A stretch of DNA of 64,000 bases from Gammaproteobacteria bacterium (lineage in GTDB: Bacteria > Pseudomonadota > Gammaproteobacteria > Burkholderiales > Nitrosomonadaceae): the NCBI GenBank assembly GCA_015709615.1, contig CP054179.1, positions 2,666,001 to 2,730,000 on the forward strand, written 5' to 3'. The position numbers and the translations under genes are program-made. Positions 25,913 to 34,775 of the stretch are shown here, in pieces. The notes below the pieces were generated by a model that saw only the letters and a program-made list of their open reading frames with translations, was not told where the DNA came from and searched no databases. Each line of letters begins with the position of its first letter. The stretch's first letter is position 1.

Positions 25913-27268
25913 ATGTTTGAAAAAATCCTTATTGCCAATCGCGGCGAAATCGCTTTGCGGATACAGCGCGCTTGCCGTGCGATGGGTATCAAGACAGTTG
26001 CCGTGCATTCCGAAGCGGATGCGGAAGCGAAGTACGTCAAATTGGCCGATGAGTCGGTGTGCATCGGCCCGGCGGCGGCGGCGCACAGTTATTTAAACGT
26101 ACCGGCCATCATCAGCGCGGCCGAGGTGACCGATTCCGAGGCGATTCATCCCGGCTATGGGTTTCTGTCGGAAAACGCCGATTTTGCCGAGCGCGTGGAA
26201 AAAAGCGGCTTCGTGTTTATCGGTCCGCGTCCGGAAACCATCCGTTTGATGGGTGACAAGGTCAGCGCGAAGAATGCCATGAAAAAAGCCGGTGTGCCTT
26301 GCGTGCCGGGATCGGACGGCGCGTTGCCGGAAGACATCGATGAGATCAAGAAGATTGCGCGCGAAATCGGTTATCCGATCATCATTAAAGCGGCTGGCGG
26401 CGGCGGCGGGCGCGGCATGCGCGTGGTGCATACCGAAGCTGCGCTATCGAATGCGATCATCGTGACACGCAACGAAGCACAGACCGCATTTGGCAATCCG
26501 GTGGTGTATGCGGAAAAATTTCTTGAAAATCCTCGTCATATCGAGTTTCAATTATTAATCGATGAGTATGGCAATGCCGTGCATCTGGGAGAACGCGATT
26601 GCTCCATGCAGCGCCGCCATCAGAAAATTCTGGAAGAGGCGCCGGCACCCGGCATACCGGAAAAATTACGCGACAAAATCGGCGAGCGTTGCGCGGAAGC
26701 GTGTCGCCGCATCAAATATCGCGGTGTTGGCACATTTGAGTTTTTGTTCGAGAACAACGAATTTTATTTCATCGAAATGAACACGCGTTTGCAGGTTGAG
26801 CATCCGGTCACCGAAGCGGTGACCGGCATCGATCTGGTGCAGGCACAAATCAACGTTGCAGCCGGTGTTGTGCTGCCGGTCAAGCAGAAAGACATCGTCA
26901 TGAAAGGGCATGCGATCGAATGCCGCATTAATGCCGAGGATGCCTATAAGCTGACGCCATCCGCCGGACGCATTACGCAATATCATGCGCCGGGCGGGCC
27001 GGGGGTGCGCGTGGATTCGCACGTTTACCACAATTACATGGTGCCGCCGTATTACGATTCCATGATCGGCAAGATTATCACCTACGGCGACACGCGCGAA
27101 CAGGCGATCGCCCGTATGCGTATCGCATTGTCGGAAATGGTGATCACCGGTATTAAAACGAACATTCCACTGCACCGCGATCTGCTCAACGATGCCACCT
27201 TTTTGCGCGGCGGCGCTTCGATTCACTATTTAGAGCAAAAGCTCGCGTTGCATAACAAATCGAATTGA
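25913..27268 (+). CDS. accC: biotin carboxylase subunit of acetyl-CoA carboxylase
   Basis: 451 residues, the normal size. It has the N-terminal K-I-L-I-A-N-R-G-E-I-A-L-R, the ATP-grasp glycine loop I-K-A-A-G-G-G-G-G-R-G-M near residue 160, HIEFQLLIDEYGNAVHL-type residues near 210, and FIEMNTRLQVEHPVTEAVTG near 285 with the active-site Glu/Arg. It carboxylates the biotin of AccB using ATP and bicarbonate. It is in one operon with accB. GC-rich codon use contrasts with the element to the left. Confidence 0.97.
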   Translation: MFEKILIANRGEIALRIQRACRAMGIKTVAVHSEADAEAKYVKLADESVCIGPAAAAHSYLNVPAIISAAEVTDSEAIHPGYGFLSENADFAERVEKSGFVFIGPRPETIRLMGDKVSAKNAMKKAGVPCVPGSDGALPEDIDEIKKIAREIGYPIIIKAAGGGGGRGMRVVHTEAALSNAIIVTRNEAQTAFGNPVVYAEKFLENPRHIEFQLLIDEYGNAVHLGERDCSMQRRHQKILEEAPAPGIPEKLRDKIGERCAEACRRIKYRGVGTFEFLFENNEFYFIEMNTRLQVEHPVTEAVTGIDLVQAQINVAAGVVLPVKQKDIVMKGHAIECRINAEDAYKLTPSAGRITQYHAPGGPGVRVDSHVYHNYMVPPYYDSMIGKIITYGDTREQAIARMRIALSEMVITGIKTNIPLHRDLLNDATFLRGGASIHYLEQKLALHNKSN

Positions 27269-27320
27269 CAGGCAAGCATATCCGGCTCGATTCTTCCGTT
27301 AACAATTCTTATCCCGCCGC

Positions 27321-28238
27321 ATGTCCTGGGTGACACTGATTATCGAAACGGATGCGGCGCACGCCGAAACACTGAGCGATGCGCTGCTGGAACAGGGTGC
27401 ATTGTCGGTGGATATTCACGATGCCGCCGCCGATACGGCAGACGAACAGATGCTGTTCGGCGAGCCTGGCGAACCCAGCGGAGAAATCTGGCAGCACGCG
27501 GAAGTTTCCGCGCTGTTCAATGCAGACGCGGATATCGTTGAGATTCTGCGTAATGTCGCGTCCATCGCGCAAACGGATCAACCGCTCAATCACCGTGTTG
27601 AGCGGATCGAAGAACAGGATTGGGTGCGCCTGACGCAATCGCAATTCGATCCGATTCAAATCTCGGCGCGTTTGTGGATTGTGCCGACCTGGCACGCATC
27701 GCCCGATCCTGCGGCCATCAACTTGATACTCGATCCCGGATTGGCTTTCGGTACCGGGAGTCATCCCACGACACAATTATGTTTGCGCTGGCTGGATCAG
27801 AATTTGCAGCCGGGCGCTACCGTCGTGGATTATGGCTGCGGTTCGGGCATACTCGCCATTGCGGCGCTAAAGCTGGGCGCGCAGCATGTCACCGGTATCG
27901 ATATCGATCCCCAAGCGATCAAAGCCAGCGAGGAAAACGCGCTGCGTAATCAGTGCGATCCGTCGGGATTTCATTTTGCAACGGCATATCAAGTCACGGA
28001 ATGGAATTTGCAAGCGGCGGAACAAACGGACGTCTTGGTCGCCAATATCCTGGCGAATCCTTTGATTCTACTGGCGCCGCTGCTTGCACAGATTGTCCGG
28101 CCACACGGCCATATCGTTTTATCCGGGATACTGGAGGAGCAAGCCGAGGAAGTCAGAGATACTTATCAGCAATGGTTCAATATGAACATCGCCGGCGAAC
28201 AGGAAGGCTGGGTGCTGTTAACCGGTAGCAAAAGGTGA
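27321..28238 (+). CDS. prmA: ribosomal protein L11 methyltransferase
   Basis: 305 residues with the N-terminal L11-recognition domain (about 1-110) and a methyltransferase domain: LDPGLAFGTGSHPTT near 138, motif I V-D-Y-G-C-G-S-G-I-L-A near 170, GIDIDPQAI near 193 and the catalytic-loop V-A-N-I-L-A-N-P-L near 240. PrmA trimethylates L11. It lies 52 bp after accC in the same direction, and accC-prmA is a frequent neighbour pair in Betaproteobacteria. It is probably in the same operon. Confidence 0.95.
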   Translation: MSWVTLIIETDAAHAETLSDALLEQGALSVDIHDAAADTADEQMLFGEPGEPSGEIWQHAEVSALFNADADIVEILRNVASIAQTDQPLNHRVERIEEQDWVRLTQSQFDPIQISARLWIVPTWHASPDPAAINLILDPGLAFGTGSHPTTQLCLRWLDQNLQPGATVVDYGCGSGILAIAALKLGAQHVTGIDIDPQAIKASEENALRNQCDPSGFHFATAYQVTEWNLQAAEQTDVLVANILANPLILLAPLLAQIVRPHGHIVLSGILEEQAEEVRDTYQQWFNMNIAGEQEGWVLLTGSKR

Positions 28239-28334
28239 AATAATGGCCGTTCCTGGCTTGAAGGTAAGTAAGCCGTATAATTCCGTTGTTCATTAGCGGT
28301 GCTTTTGCATGCGATTGCATACTGCGGGTGATTC

Positions 28335-29111
28335 ATGGCGTTGGTGACACTTTGCCCCGGTTGCGGCACGACTTTTCGCGTCAATGCCGCGCAACTGCAA
28401 GCGCACGGCGGCGATGTGCGGTGCGGGCATTGTCAGCGGGTTTTCAACGGATTCGCTACATTGATTACCGTGAATGAATCGGCGCTCGAATATCCGCTGC
28501 AACCGGCCGTGAAAACCGAAGCGGCGGTAGAAACATACCTGCCTGCGCCGCATGAAGATAACGAAACCCCGGGCTGGGAACAAACCGATGCGGAATCATC
28601 CGCTGGCTTATTTGACGATGAACCGGCAAGGCAATCATCGAGTGCCTGGGGATGGGCCAGCCTATTGTTGCTGTTGGTCTTAATCGGCCAGGTCGCATTC
28701 GCCAATCGCACGAAACTGACCATGATCAAACCGGAAACCCGGCCTCATCTGGAGCACTATTGTGCGCTCATCGGCTGTCAGGTGCCTTACCCGCAAGACA
28801 TCCGGCAGCTCGGTATCGAATCATCCGATTTACAGAAAAATCCCGCGCGCCAGCCGGAAGTCACCACCATGCGTGCCACCATCAGCAATCATGCGCTTTT
28901 CCCGCAAGCTCTTCCGGCTTTGCAACTATTGTTACTGGATGCACAGGGACAAATCATTGCCAGCCGCATCTTTACCGCCGTGGAATACTTGCCGGAAGAG
29001 GATAACACACGGCAATTCATTCAGCCGCAGCAGGAAATCGATGTCCGGCTGGATTTCGACAGCACGAATTTAGGCGCATTAGGATACCGCTTGCAGTTGC
29101 TATACCCATAG
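28335..29111 (+). CDS. zinc-ribbon membrane protein (MJ0042/DUF3426 type)
   Basis: 258 residues. The N-terminal zinc ribbon has C-P-G-C-G-T-T-F-R-V and V-R-C-G-H-C-Q-R-V-F (two CxxC pairs, residues 8-36). An acidic linker follows, then one membrane segment near 98-118 (WASLLLLLVLIGQVAF), then a C-terminal domain of about 130 residues typical of DUF3426, probably periplasmic. This family is regularly found next to accC-prmA in Betaproteobacteria. Its role is unknown; a regulatory or envelope function has been suggested only by layout. It starts about 100 bp after prmA. Confidence 0.85.
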   Translation: MALVTLCPGCGTTFRVNAAQLQAHGGDVRCGHCQRVFNGFATLITVNESALEYPLQPAVKTEAAVETYLPAPHEDNETPGWEQTDAESSAGLFDDEPARQSSSAWGWASLLLLLVLIGQVAFANRTKLTMIKPETRPHLEHYCALIGCQVPYPQDIRQLGIESSDLQKNPARQPEVTTMRATISNHALFPQALPALQLLLLDAQGQIIASRIFTAVEYLPEEDNTRQFIQPQQEIDVRLDFDSTNLGALGYRLQLLYP

Positions 29112-29261
29112 CATATGCTCCAAAGGAGAATGTTATCATTTTAAGTTCTACAAGCCGGTATTAATAGGGTTCGTATTTTTTTGGCGGAGTAAGGCGATTC
29201 ACAGGATAAAGAAGTGTGTAATCCTGCTTTTTCCCTTACCAATAGATCAAACCGTCTCAGG

Positions 29262-29267
29262 TATAAT
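29262..29267 (+). promoter_or_regulatory. candidate -10 box upstream of metH
   Basis: TATAAT at 29262-29267 is a perfect consensus -10, 34 bases before the metH ATG chosen here. The -35 region (about 29238-29243) is poor. It supports the start at 29301, because the earlier in-frame ATG at 29214 would lie upstream of the promoter. Confidence 0.4.
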
Positions 29268-29300
29268 GCCCCTTCATCTAATTACAACATCATTGAATCC

Positions 29301-32300
29301 ATGACGAGAGAATCCCGCACAGCTTTATTGGAAAGTTTATTTTCCCAGCGCATCCTGATTCTGGATGGTGCGATGGGCACCATGATTCAAACCTTCAAAC
29401 TCACCGAGGCGGATTTCCGCGGACAGCGTTTTGCGGATTTTGCGCATGACCTGAAGGGTAACAACGATCTGCTGACGCTGACGCAACCGGACATCATCCG
29501 CTCGATTCACGCCGGTTATCTGGAAGCGGGTGCGGATATCATCGAGACCAACACGTTCAATTCTAACGCGGTGTCGATGGCGGATTACCACATGCAGGAT
29601 CTGGTGTACGAATTGAATGTCGCCGCTGCTAAATTGGCGCGCGATGCGGCACAAGAATATGAAGCCAAAACACCCAACAAGCCGCGTTTTGTCGCCGGTG
29701 TGATCGGTCCAACCACCAAAACCGCATCGATTTCCCCCGATGTCAACGACCCCGGTTTTCGCAATATTTCGTTCGATCAACTGGTCACCGACTACACCGA
29801 GTCGATCCGCGGGCTGGTCGATGGCGGTGCGGACATTTTGCTGGTGGAAACCATTTTCGATTCACTGAACGCCAAGGCGGCGCTGTTTGCCATCGATCAA
29901 TTTTTCGAGGATCACGGCATACGCTTGCCGGTCATGATTTCGGTGACGATCACCGATGCTTCGGGGCGCACCTTGTCAGGACAGACGCCGGAAGCCTTCT
30001 GGAACTCGGTCAGCCACACCCGGCCATTGTCGGTGGGTATCAACTGCGCGCTGGGCGCCGAACTGATGCGTCCGTATATCGAGGAACTGGCCGGTGTGGC
30101 GAACGTATACATCAGCGTGCATCCCAATGCAGGTCTGCCGAATCCTTTGTCCGAGACTGGCTATGACGAATCGCCGGAATATACCGCCAGCCAGATCAAA
30201 GGCTTTGCACAAGACGGTTTCGTCAATATTGTCGGCGGCTGTTGCGGCACCACGCCGGCACATATCAAAGCCATTGCGCAAGCGGTTGCACCTATCGCAC
30301 CGCGCAAGATTCCCGACATTCCGAAAAAATTGCGGCTGTCGGGTCTGGAACCATTGAACATCGGTGACGATTCGCTGTTCGTAAACGTCGGTGAGCGCAC
30401 CAACGTGACCGGTTCACGCGCTTTTGCCCGGCTGATCCTGAACGACAACTATGCGGAAGCGCTGAACGTGGCGCGCAGCCAGGTGGAAAACGGTGCGCAG
30501 ATCATCGACATCAACATGGACGAAGCCATGCTCGATTCGCACAAGGCCATGGTGACGTTCCTCAATCTGGTGGCAGCCGAACCGGATATCTGCAAGGTGC
30601 CGATCATGCTGGACTCGAGCAAGTGGACGGTGATCCAGGCCGGTTTGAAATGTATTCAGGGCAAATCGGTCATCAACTCGATCAGCATGAAAGAAGGTGA
30701 AGAAGAATTTATCCATCACGCCAAGCTGGCGCGCCGCTATGGCGCCGCCGTAATCGTCATGGCGTTCGACGAGCAAGGGCAGGCGGATACGTTGCAGCGC
30801 AAGGTCGAGATCTGCACGCGCAGTTACCGCATTCTGGTGGACAAGGTTGGCTTCCCGCCGGAGGACATCATTTTCGATCCGAACATTTTTGCCATCGCCA
30901 CAGGGATCGAGGAACACAACAACTACGGTGTCGATTTCATCGAAGCGACGCGCGCGATCAAGCAGACTTTGCCGTACGCCAAGGTCAGCGGCGGGGTGTC
31001 GAACGTGTCGTTCTCTTTCCGCGGCAACGAGCCGATCCGCGAGGCGATTCACACCGCTTTCCTGTATCACGCGATCAGGGCCGGCATGACGATGGGGATC
31101 GTCAACGCCGGGCAGCTCGGCGTGTATTCCGATATTCCGCCCGAATTGCTGGAAAAGGTCGAAGATGTGCTGCTGAACCGCCGCCTGGATGCAACCGAGC
31201 GTCTGGTCGAATTTGCCGAACAGTACAAGGGGCAGAAAAAGGAACAGGTGGAAGATCTGGCATGGCGTGATGAGCCGTTGCAACAGCGCTTGACGCATGC
31301 GCTGGTCAGAGGCATTGCCACGTTCATCGAAGTCGATACCGAAGAAGCGCGTGCCGAGATCGAGAAAAAAGGCGGCCGGCCGATTCAAGTCATCGAGGGT
31401 CCGCTGATGGATGGCATGAGCGTGGTCGGTGATTTGTTCGGCGCCGGAAAAATGTTTTTGCCGCAGGTGGTCAAATCGGCGCGAGTGATGAAACAGGCGG
31501 TGGCGTATCTGTTGCCGTACATCGAAGCGGAGAAGAAACTACTCGGCGACGACAAACCGAAAGGCAAGATCGTCGTCGCCACGGTCAAGGGCGATGTGCA
31601 CGACATCGGCAAGAACATCGTTGCGGTGGTATTGCAGTGCAACAATTACGAAGTGATCAACATGGGCGTCATGGTGCCGAGCGCGCAGATTCTCGATATG
31701 GCGCGGCGTGAAAATGCCGATATCATCGGCTTGTCCGGGCTGATCACGCCGTCGCTCGAGGAAATGGCGCATGTGGCTAAGGAAATGCAGCGCGAGGGAT
31801 TCACCATTCCGCTGCTGATCGGTGGTGCGACGACGTCGCGCGTGCATACCGCTGTTAAGATTGCGCCGCATTACGAAGGGCCGACGGTGTGGGTTCCCGA
31901 CGCCAGCCGCGCGGTCGGCGTGTGCAGCAATTTGCTGTCGGAAGACCTTCGCGCGAATTACGTGCAGAACATCAAGGACGAATACGAAAAAGTCCGCACC
32001 CAGCACAAAAATAAGAAAGGCCCGGCCAAACTGCTGACGCTGCAAGAAGCGCGCGCCAATGCGTTCAAGACCGACTGGGCCAATTACCAACCGCATCAGC
32101 CGCAATTGATCGGTGTGCGCACGCTGAACAATTATCCACTCGATAAAATCGTGCCGTTCATCGACTGGACACCGTTCTTCCAGGCATGGGAACTGGCGGG
32201 GCGCTATCCCGACATTCTGACCGATGAAGTGGTTGGCGAAACCGCCAGCCAACTGTTCCGTGATGCGCAGGCCATGCTGAAGAAAATCGTCGAGCAGAAG

Positions 32301-33014
32301 TGGCTCAGCGCCAATGCCGTGATCGGTCTTTTCCCGGCGAATGCGGTCGGCGACGACATTGAAATCTATACCGATGCCACCCGCAGCAAAATTGCGATGG
32401 TGTATCACTGCCTGCGACAGCAGGATCAGAAACCGAGCGGCAAGCCGAACCGTTGCCTGGCGGATTACATCGCGCCGAAGGACACCGGAATTCAAGATAC
32501 CATCGGCTTGTTTGCAGTCGGCGCGGGATTCGGCATCGATGAGCGCATCAAAGCATTCGAAGCGGTCAACGACGATTACAGCGCCATCGTGCTGAAAGCG
32601 CTGGCCGATCGCCTGGCGGAAGCCTTCGCCGAACATATGCACATGCGCGTGCGCCGTGAATTCTGGGGCTATGCCAAGGATGAGACCTTGAGCAACGAGC
32701 AATTGATCAACGAAGAATACCTTGGTATCCGTCCTGCGCCGGGTTATCCCGCGTGCCCGGATCATACCGAAAAAGGCCCGTTGTTTGCGACGCTGAACGC
32801 CACCGAAAATGCTGGCATCGTCATTACCGAATCGTTTGCCATGGTGCCGACGGCTGCGGTGTCGGGATTTTATTTCTCGCACCCGGAATCGTCTTTCTTC
32901 GCCGTTGGTAAAATCGGCAAGGATCAGGTAGAAGACTACGCCAAGCGCAAAGGCTGGACCCTGGAAGAAGCCGAACGCTGGCTGGCGCCGGTGCTGGCGT
33001 ATGAGCGCTACTAG
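29301..33014 (+). CDS. metH: cobalamin-dependent methionine synthase
   Basis: 1237 residues with all four modules in order. The homocysteine-binding barrel (1-340) has I-L-D-G-A-M-G-T-M and the zinc site N-I-V-G-G-C-C-G-T-T. The methyltetrahydrofolate-binding domain (about 350-620) has NVGERTNVTGSRAF. The B12 domain (about 660-900) has the cobalt-ligand motif D-V-H-D-I-G-K-N-I and GLSGLITPSLEEM. The C-terminal reactivation domain has R-P-A-P-G-Y-P-A-C-P-D-H. It transfers methyl from methyl-THF to homocysteine. The start at 29301 fits the family and the nearby -10 box. It implies that the cell obtains or makes cobalamin. No recognisable B12 or SAH riboswitch was seen in the leader. Confidence 0.97.
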   Translation: MTRESRTALLESLFSQRILILDGAMGTMIQTFKLTEADFRGQRFADFAHDLKGNNDLLTLTQPDIIRSIHAGYLEAGADIIETNTFNSNAVSMADYHMQDLVYELNVAAAKLARDAAQEYEAKTPNKPRFVAGVIGPTTKTASISPDVNDPGFRNISFDQLVTDYTESIRGLVDGGADILLVETIFDSLNAKAALFAIDQFFEDHGIRLPVMISVTITDASGRTLSGQTPEAFWNSVSHTRPLSVGINCALGAELMRPYIEELAGVANVYISVHPNAGLPNPLSETGYDESPEYTASQIKGFAQDGFVNIVGGCCGTTPAHIKAIAQAVAPIAPRKIPDIPKKLRLSGLEPLNIGDDSLFVNVGERTNVTGSRAFARLILNDNYAEALNVARSQVENGAQIIDINMDEAMLDSHKAMVTFLNLVAAEPDICKVPIMLDSSKWTVIQAGLKCIQGKSVINSISMKEGEEEFIHHAKLARRYGAAVIVMAFDEQGQADTLQRKVEICTRSYRILVDKVGFPPEDIIFDPNIFAIATGIEEHNNYGVDFIEATRAIKQTLPYAKVSGGVSNVSFSFRGNEPIREAIHTAFLYHAIRAGMTMGIVNAGQLGVYSDIPPELLEKVEDVLLNRRLDATERLVEFAEQYKGQKKEQVEDLAWRDEPLQQRLTHALVRGIATFIEVDTEEARAEIEKKGGRPIQVIEGPLMDGMSVVGDLFGAGKMFLPQVVKSARVMKQAVAYLLPYIEAEKKLLGDDKPKGKIVVATVKGDVHDIGKNIVAVVLQCNNYEVINMGVMVPSAQILDMARRENADIIGLSGLITPSLEEMAHVAKEMQREGFTIPLLIGGATTSRVHTAVKIAPHYEGPTVWVPDASRAVGVCSNLLSEDLRANYVQNIKDEYEKVRTQHKNKKGPAKLLTLQEARANAFKTDWANYQPHQPQLIGVRTLNNYPLDKIVPFIDWTPFFQAWELAGRYPDILTDEVVGETASQLFRDAQAMLKKIVEQKWLSANAVIGLFPANAVGDDIEIYTDATRSKIAMVYHCLRQQDQKPSGKPNRCLADYIAPKDTGIQDTIGLFAVGAGFGIDERIKAFEAVNDDYSAIVLKALADRLAEAFAEHMHMRVRREFWGYAKDETLSNEQLINEEYLGIRPAPGYPACPDHTEKGPLFATLNATENAGIVITESFAMVPTAAVSGFYFSHPESSFFAVGKIGKDQVEDYAKRKGWTLEEAERWLAPVLAYERY

Positions 33015-33380
33015 AGTATAAGAGCCATCGCGCATTAGTCACGCAGATTAAGGAAATGCCGGTTAATTGACTGCACGAGCGAATCACTTCTTTGCTCGGC
33101 GCTCACTGCCTCGCCTAGCGTGTGGATAGGTCTCGGTTGCTTTGCTCCATGCGTAATGCCGGATTTCAAACCGGCAGCAATGCGGTTTTGTTGCCGGTTT
33201 GCAGTAATAAGATTCGAAAAATAAGTGAAATACTTATTCAGATTATTGCTTGAAAGGTTTAATATCAATCCCGGTGAAAATGTCAAGAGTTAAATTTTTA
33301 CCGGAAATAAACAAGGTAAGCTATTGATAATGAATTAATAGAGATCTTGTGATAATAAAAATATTTTGAGGGGTTTTATC
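33015..33380. other. 366-bp gap between metH and a PEP-CTERM gene
   Basis: No gene is supported. It contains a 13-bp imperfect hairpin at 33168-33200 (one G-T pair) and an AT-rich last 120 bp that should hold the promoter of the next gene. No clear -35/-10 pair was chosen. Confidence 0.4.
33168..33200 (+). terminator. hairpin downstream of metH, possible terminator
   Basis: AAACCGGCAGCAA pairs with TTGTTGCCGGTTT across a seven-base loop (12 Watson-Crick pairs and one wobble). No T-run follows, so it may be a Rho-dependent or processing hairpin and not a classic terminator. Confidence 0.35.
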
Positions 33381-34175
33381 ATGAAGAATAAAAATTTACG
33401 CTACTGGGCGATCGCAGGATTACTATCGTGCACTTCAATTACCGCACAAGCAGCGCCTGTCGATTTATCAGGGTGGACGGAATTGACACTGAATTACCCA
33501 GGCGGACAGGGTGCCGGAAATTGGGTGCTGGAACCCGGCAATACCGCAGTTGAGCAAAAACTGAATGCCGATCCGTCGTTCTTTTTGAACAACCAAAACC
33601 TGAGCAGCTATACCGTTGACGGCACCTGGCAAGTCAAACCATCCGGCGACGATGATTACATGGGTTTTGCATTCGGTTATCAAAATTCCAGCAATTTTTA
33701 TTTGTTCGACTGGAAAAAAGCATCGCAAGGCTACGTAGGCCGCACAGCGGCGGAAGGTATGACCATCAAGAAATTTGAAGGTGCAACCGGCGATGGGCTT
33801 GCCGATTTATCGCTGGCGGAATTCTGGGAGAATCAGGTTGATTTCGGCGATATGAGTGTGCTTGCGACCAATCATTCCAGTACGAAGGGGTGGGTTGACA
33901 ATGTTTTATACACATTCCACCTGGAGTACAACGTCAATCCCGGAGAAATTCATATTGTCATCAATCAGGGAGCCACCGAATTATGGAATGTCACGGTTTT
34001 GGATTCCACTTTCACATCAGGACAATTCGGTTTCTATAACAATTCGCAATCCAACGTGAGGTACGCCGGATTTGAAGTAACTCCGGTTCCCGAGCCTGAA
34101 ACTTATGCCATGCTATTGGCCGGCTTGGTTTTAACGGGCTTCATGGCGCGCCGTAGAAAAGCAACTGAAGTGTAA
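33381..34175 (+). CDS. PEP-CTERM exported protein
   Basis: 264 residues from ATG 33381 (GAGGGG box just upstream). A signal peptide (MKNKNLRYWAIAG...AQAA, about 1-25) precedes a beta-rich domain of about 200 residues resembling a lectin/jelly-roll fold. The C-terminus is V-P-E-P-E-T-Y-A-M-L-L-A-G-L followed by a hydrophobic stretch and ARRRK, the PEP-CTERM sorting signal. Such proteins are cut by exosortase and end up in the exopolysaccharide or on the surface. No exosortase gene is in this window. Function unknown. The gene stands alone, with a strong terminator behind it. Confidence 0.9.
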   Translation: MKNKNLRYWAIAGLLSCTSITAQAAPVDLSGWTELTLNYPGGQGAGNWVLEPGNTAVEQKLNADPSFFLNNQNLSSYTVDGTWQVKPSGDDDYMGFAFGYQNSSNFYLFDWKKASQGYVGRTAAEGMTIKKFEGATGDGLADLSLAEFWENQVDFGDMSVLATNHSSTKGWVDNVLYTFHLEYNVNPGEIHIVINQGATELWNVTVLDSTFTSGQFGFYNNSQSNVRYAGFEVTPVPEPETYAMLLAGLVLTGFMARRRKATEV

Positions 34176-34197
34176 TACTTCAAAGTGATGGGGTATT

Positions 34198-34228
34198 AAC
34201 AATGGGAGCTACGGCTCCCATTGTTATT
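34198..34228 (+). terminator. strong intrinsic-type terminator after the PEP-CTERM gene
   Basis: AACAATGGGAGC (34198-34209) and GCTCCCATTGTT (34214-34225) form a perfect 12-bp stem closed by a TACG tetraloop, followed by a short ATTT run. It is 22 bp after the stop codon. Confidence 0.85.
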
Positions 34229-34408
34229 TCCGGGCGATGTGGGGATTATACTAATGGTCCGAATTATTATGGAAATATGGCCACAGATTAGCGCATCTAC
34301 TAACCCAGATCCTTAAAATAAGCATTATGCTTATTCCCTTGTTGAAATTGCCGGTATTAGAATGGCAAACAGGGGGGAGATTTTGATAAATTTTGCTGGA
34401 GGGTTGCG

Positions 34409-34597
34409 ATGAAAGCAAAGATATTAAATGGCATGGTAACTCTGCTCATGATTCCAATGCTATCGGGATGCTGGCTTCTTGCAGCGGGAGGGGTTGGTGC
34501 ATACGGCGGTTACAAAGCCAAAGAAGAGGGTTATGGACTTCAGAATCCGATTACAAAGGAAAAAAAGGAAAATAAGACGACTGATCAGAAAAAGTAG
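34409..34597 (+). CDS. small lipoprotein, 62 residues
   Basis: The ATG at 34409 follows GGAGGG at suitable spacing. The product starts with a lipoprotein signal ending L-S-G-C (Cys21), then a glycine-rich AAGGVGAYGGYKAKEEGYG and a Lys-rich tail. It looks like a small outer-membrane or periplasmic lipoprotein of unknown function. The Gly-rich stretch resembles the glycine-zipper region of some small lipoproteins, but it is too short to assign. Confidence 0.7.
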   Translation: MKAKILNGMVTLLMIPMLSGCWLLAAGGVGAYGGYKAKEEGYGLQNPITKEKKENKTTDQKK

Positions 34598-34775
34598 CAT
34601 GCAGTGAAGATGTGATCATCATCGCGTTGCTTTTTAGAGGATTACCGGGGTCAGGAGAATTTCACAGATTTACCAAGGTTGCAAAGGTGGCATTCTTCAG
34701 CGTGGGGCTGCTCGGCAGTCATGGATTTTTGCAGACACCACATTGTGTTTGATAAGAGCTTCAATAGCTTGAAGC

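Noticed and set aside
28335..28450. Zinc-ribbon N-terminus as a separate transcription factor
   Set aside because: It is continuous with a membrane segment and a C-terminal domain in the known MJ0042/DUF3426 arrangement.
29112..29300. metH leader checked for a cobalamin or SAH riboswitch
   Set aside because: No B12-box or SAH-riboswitch core was recognised in the 190-bp leader.
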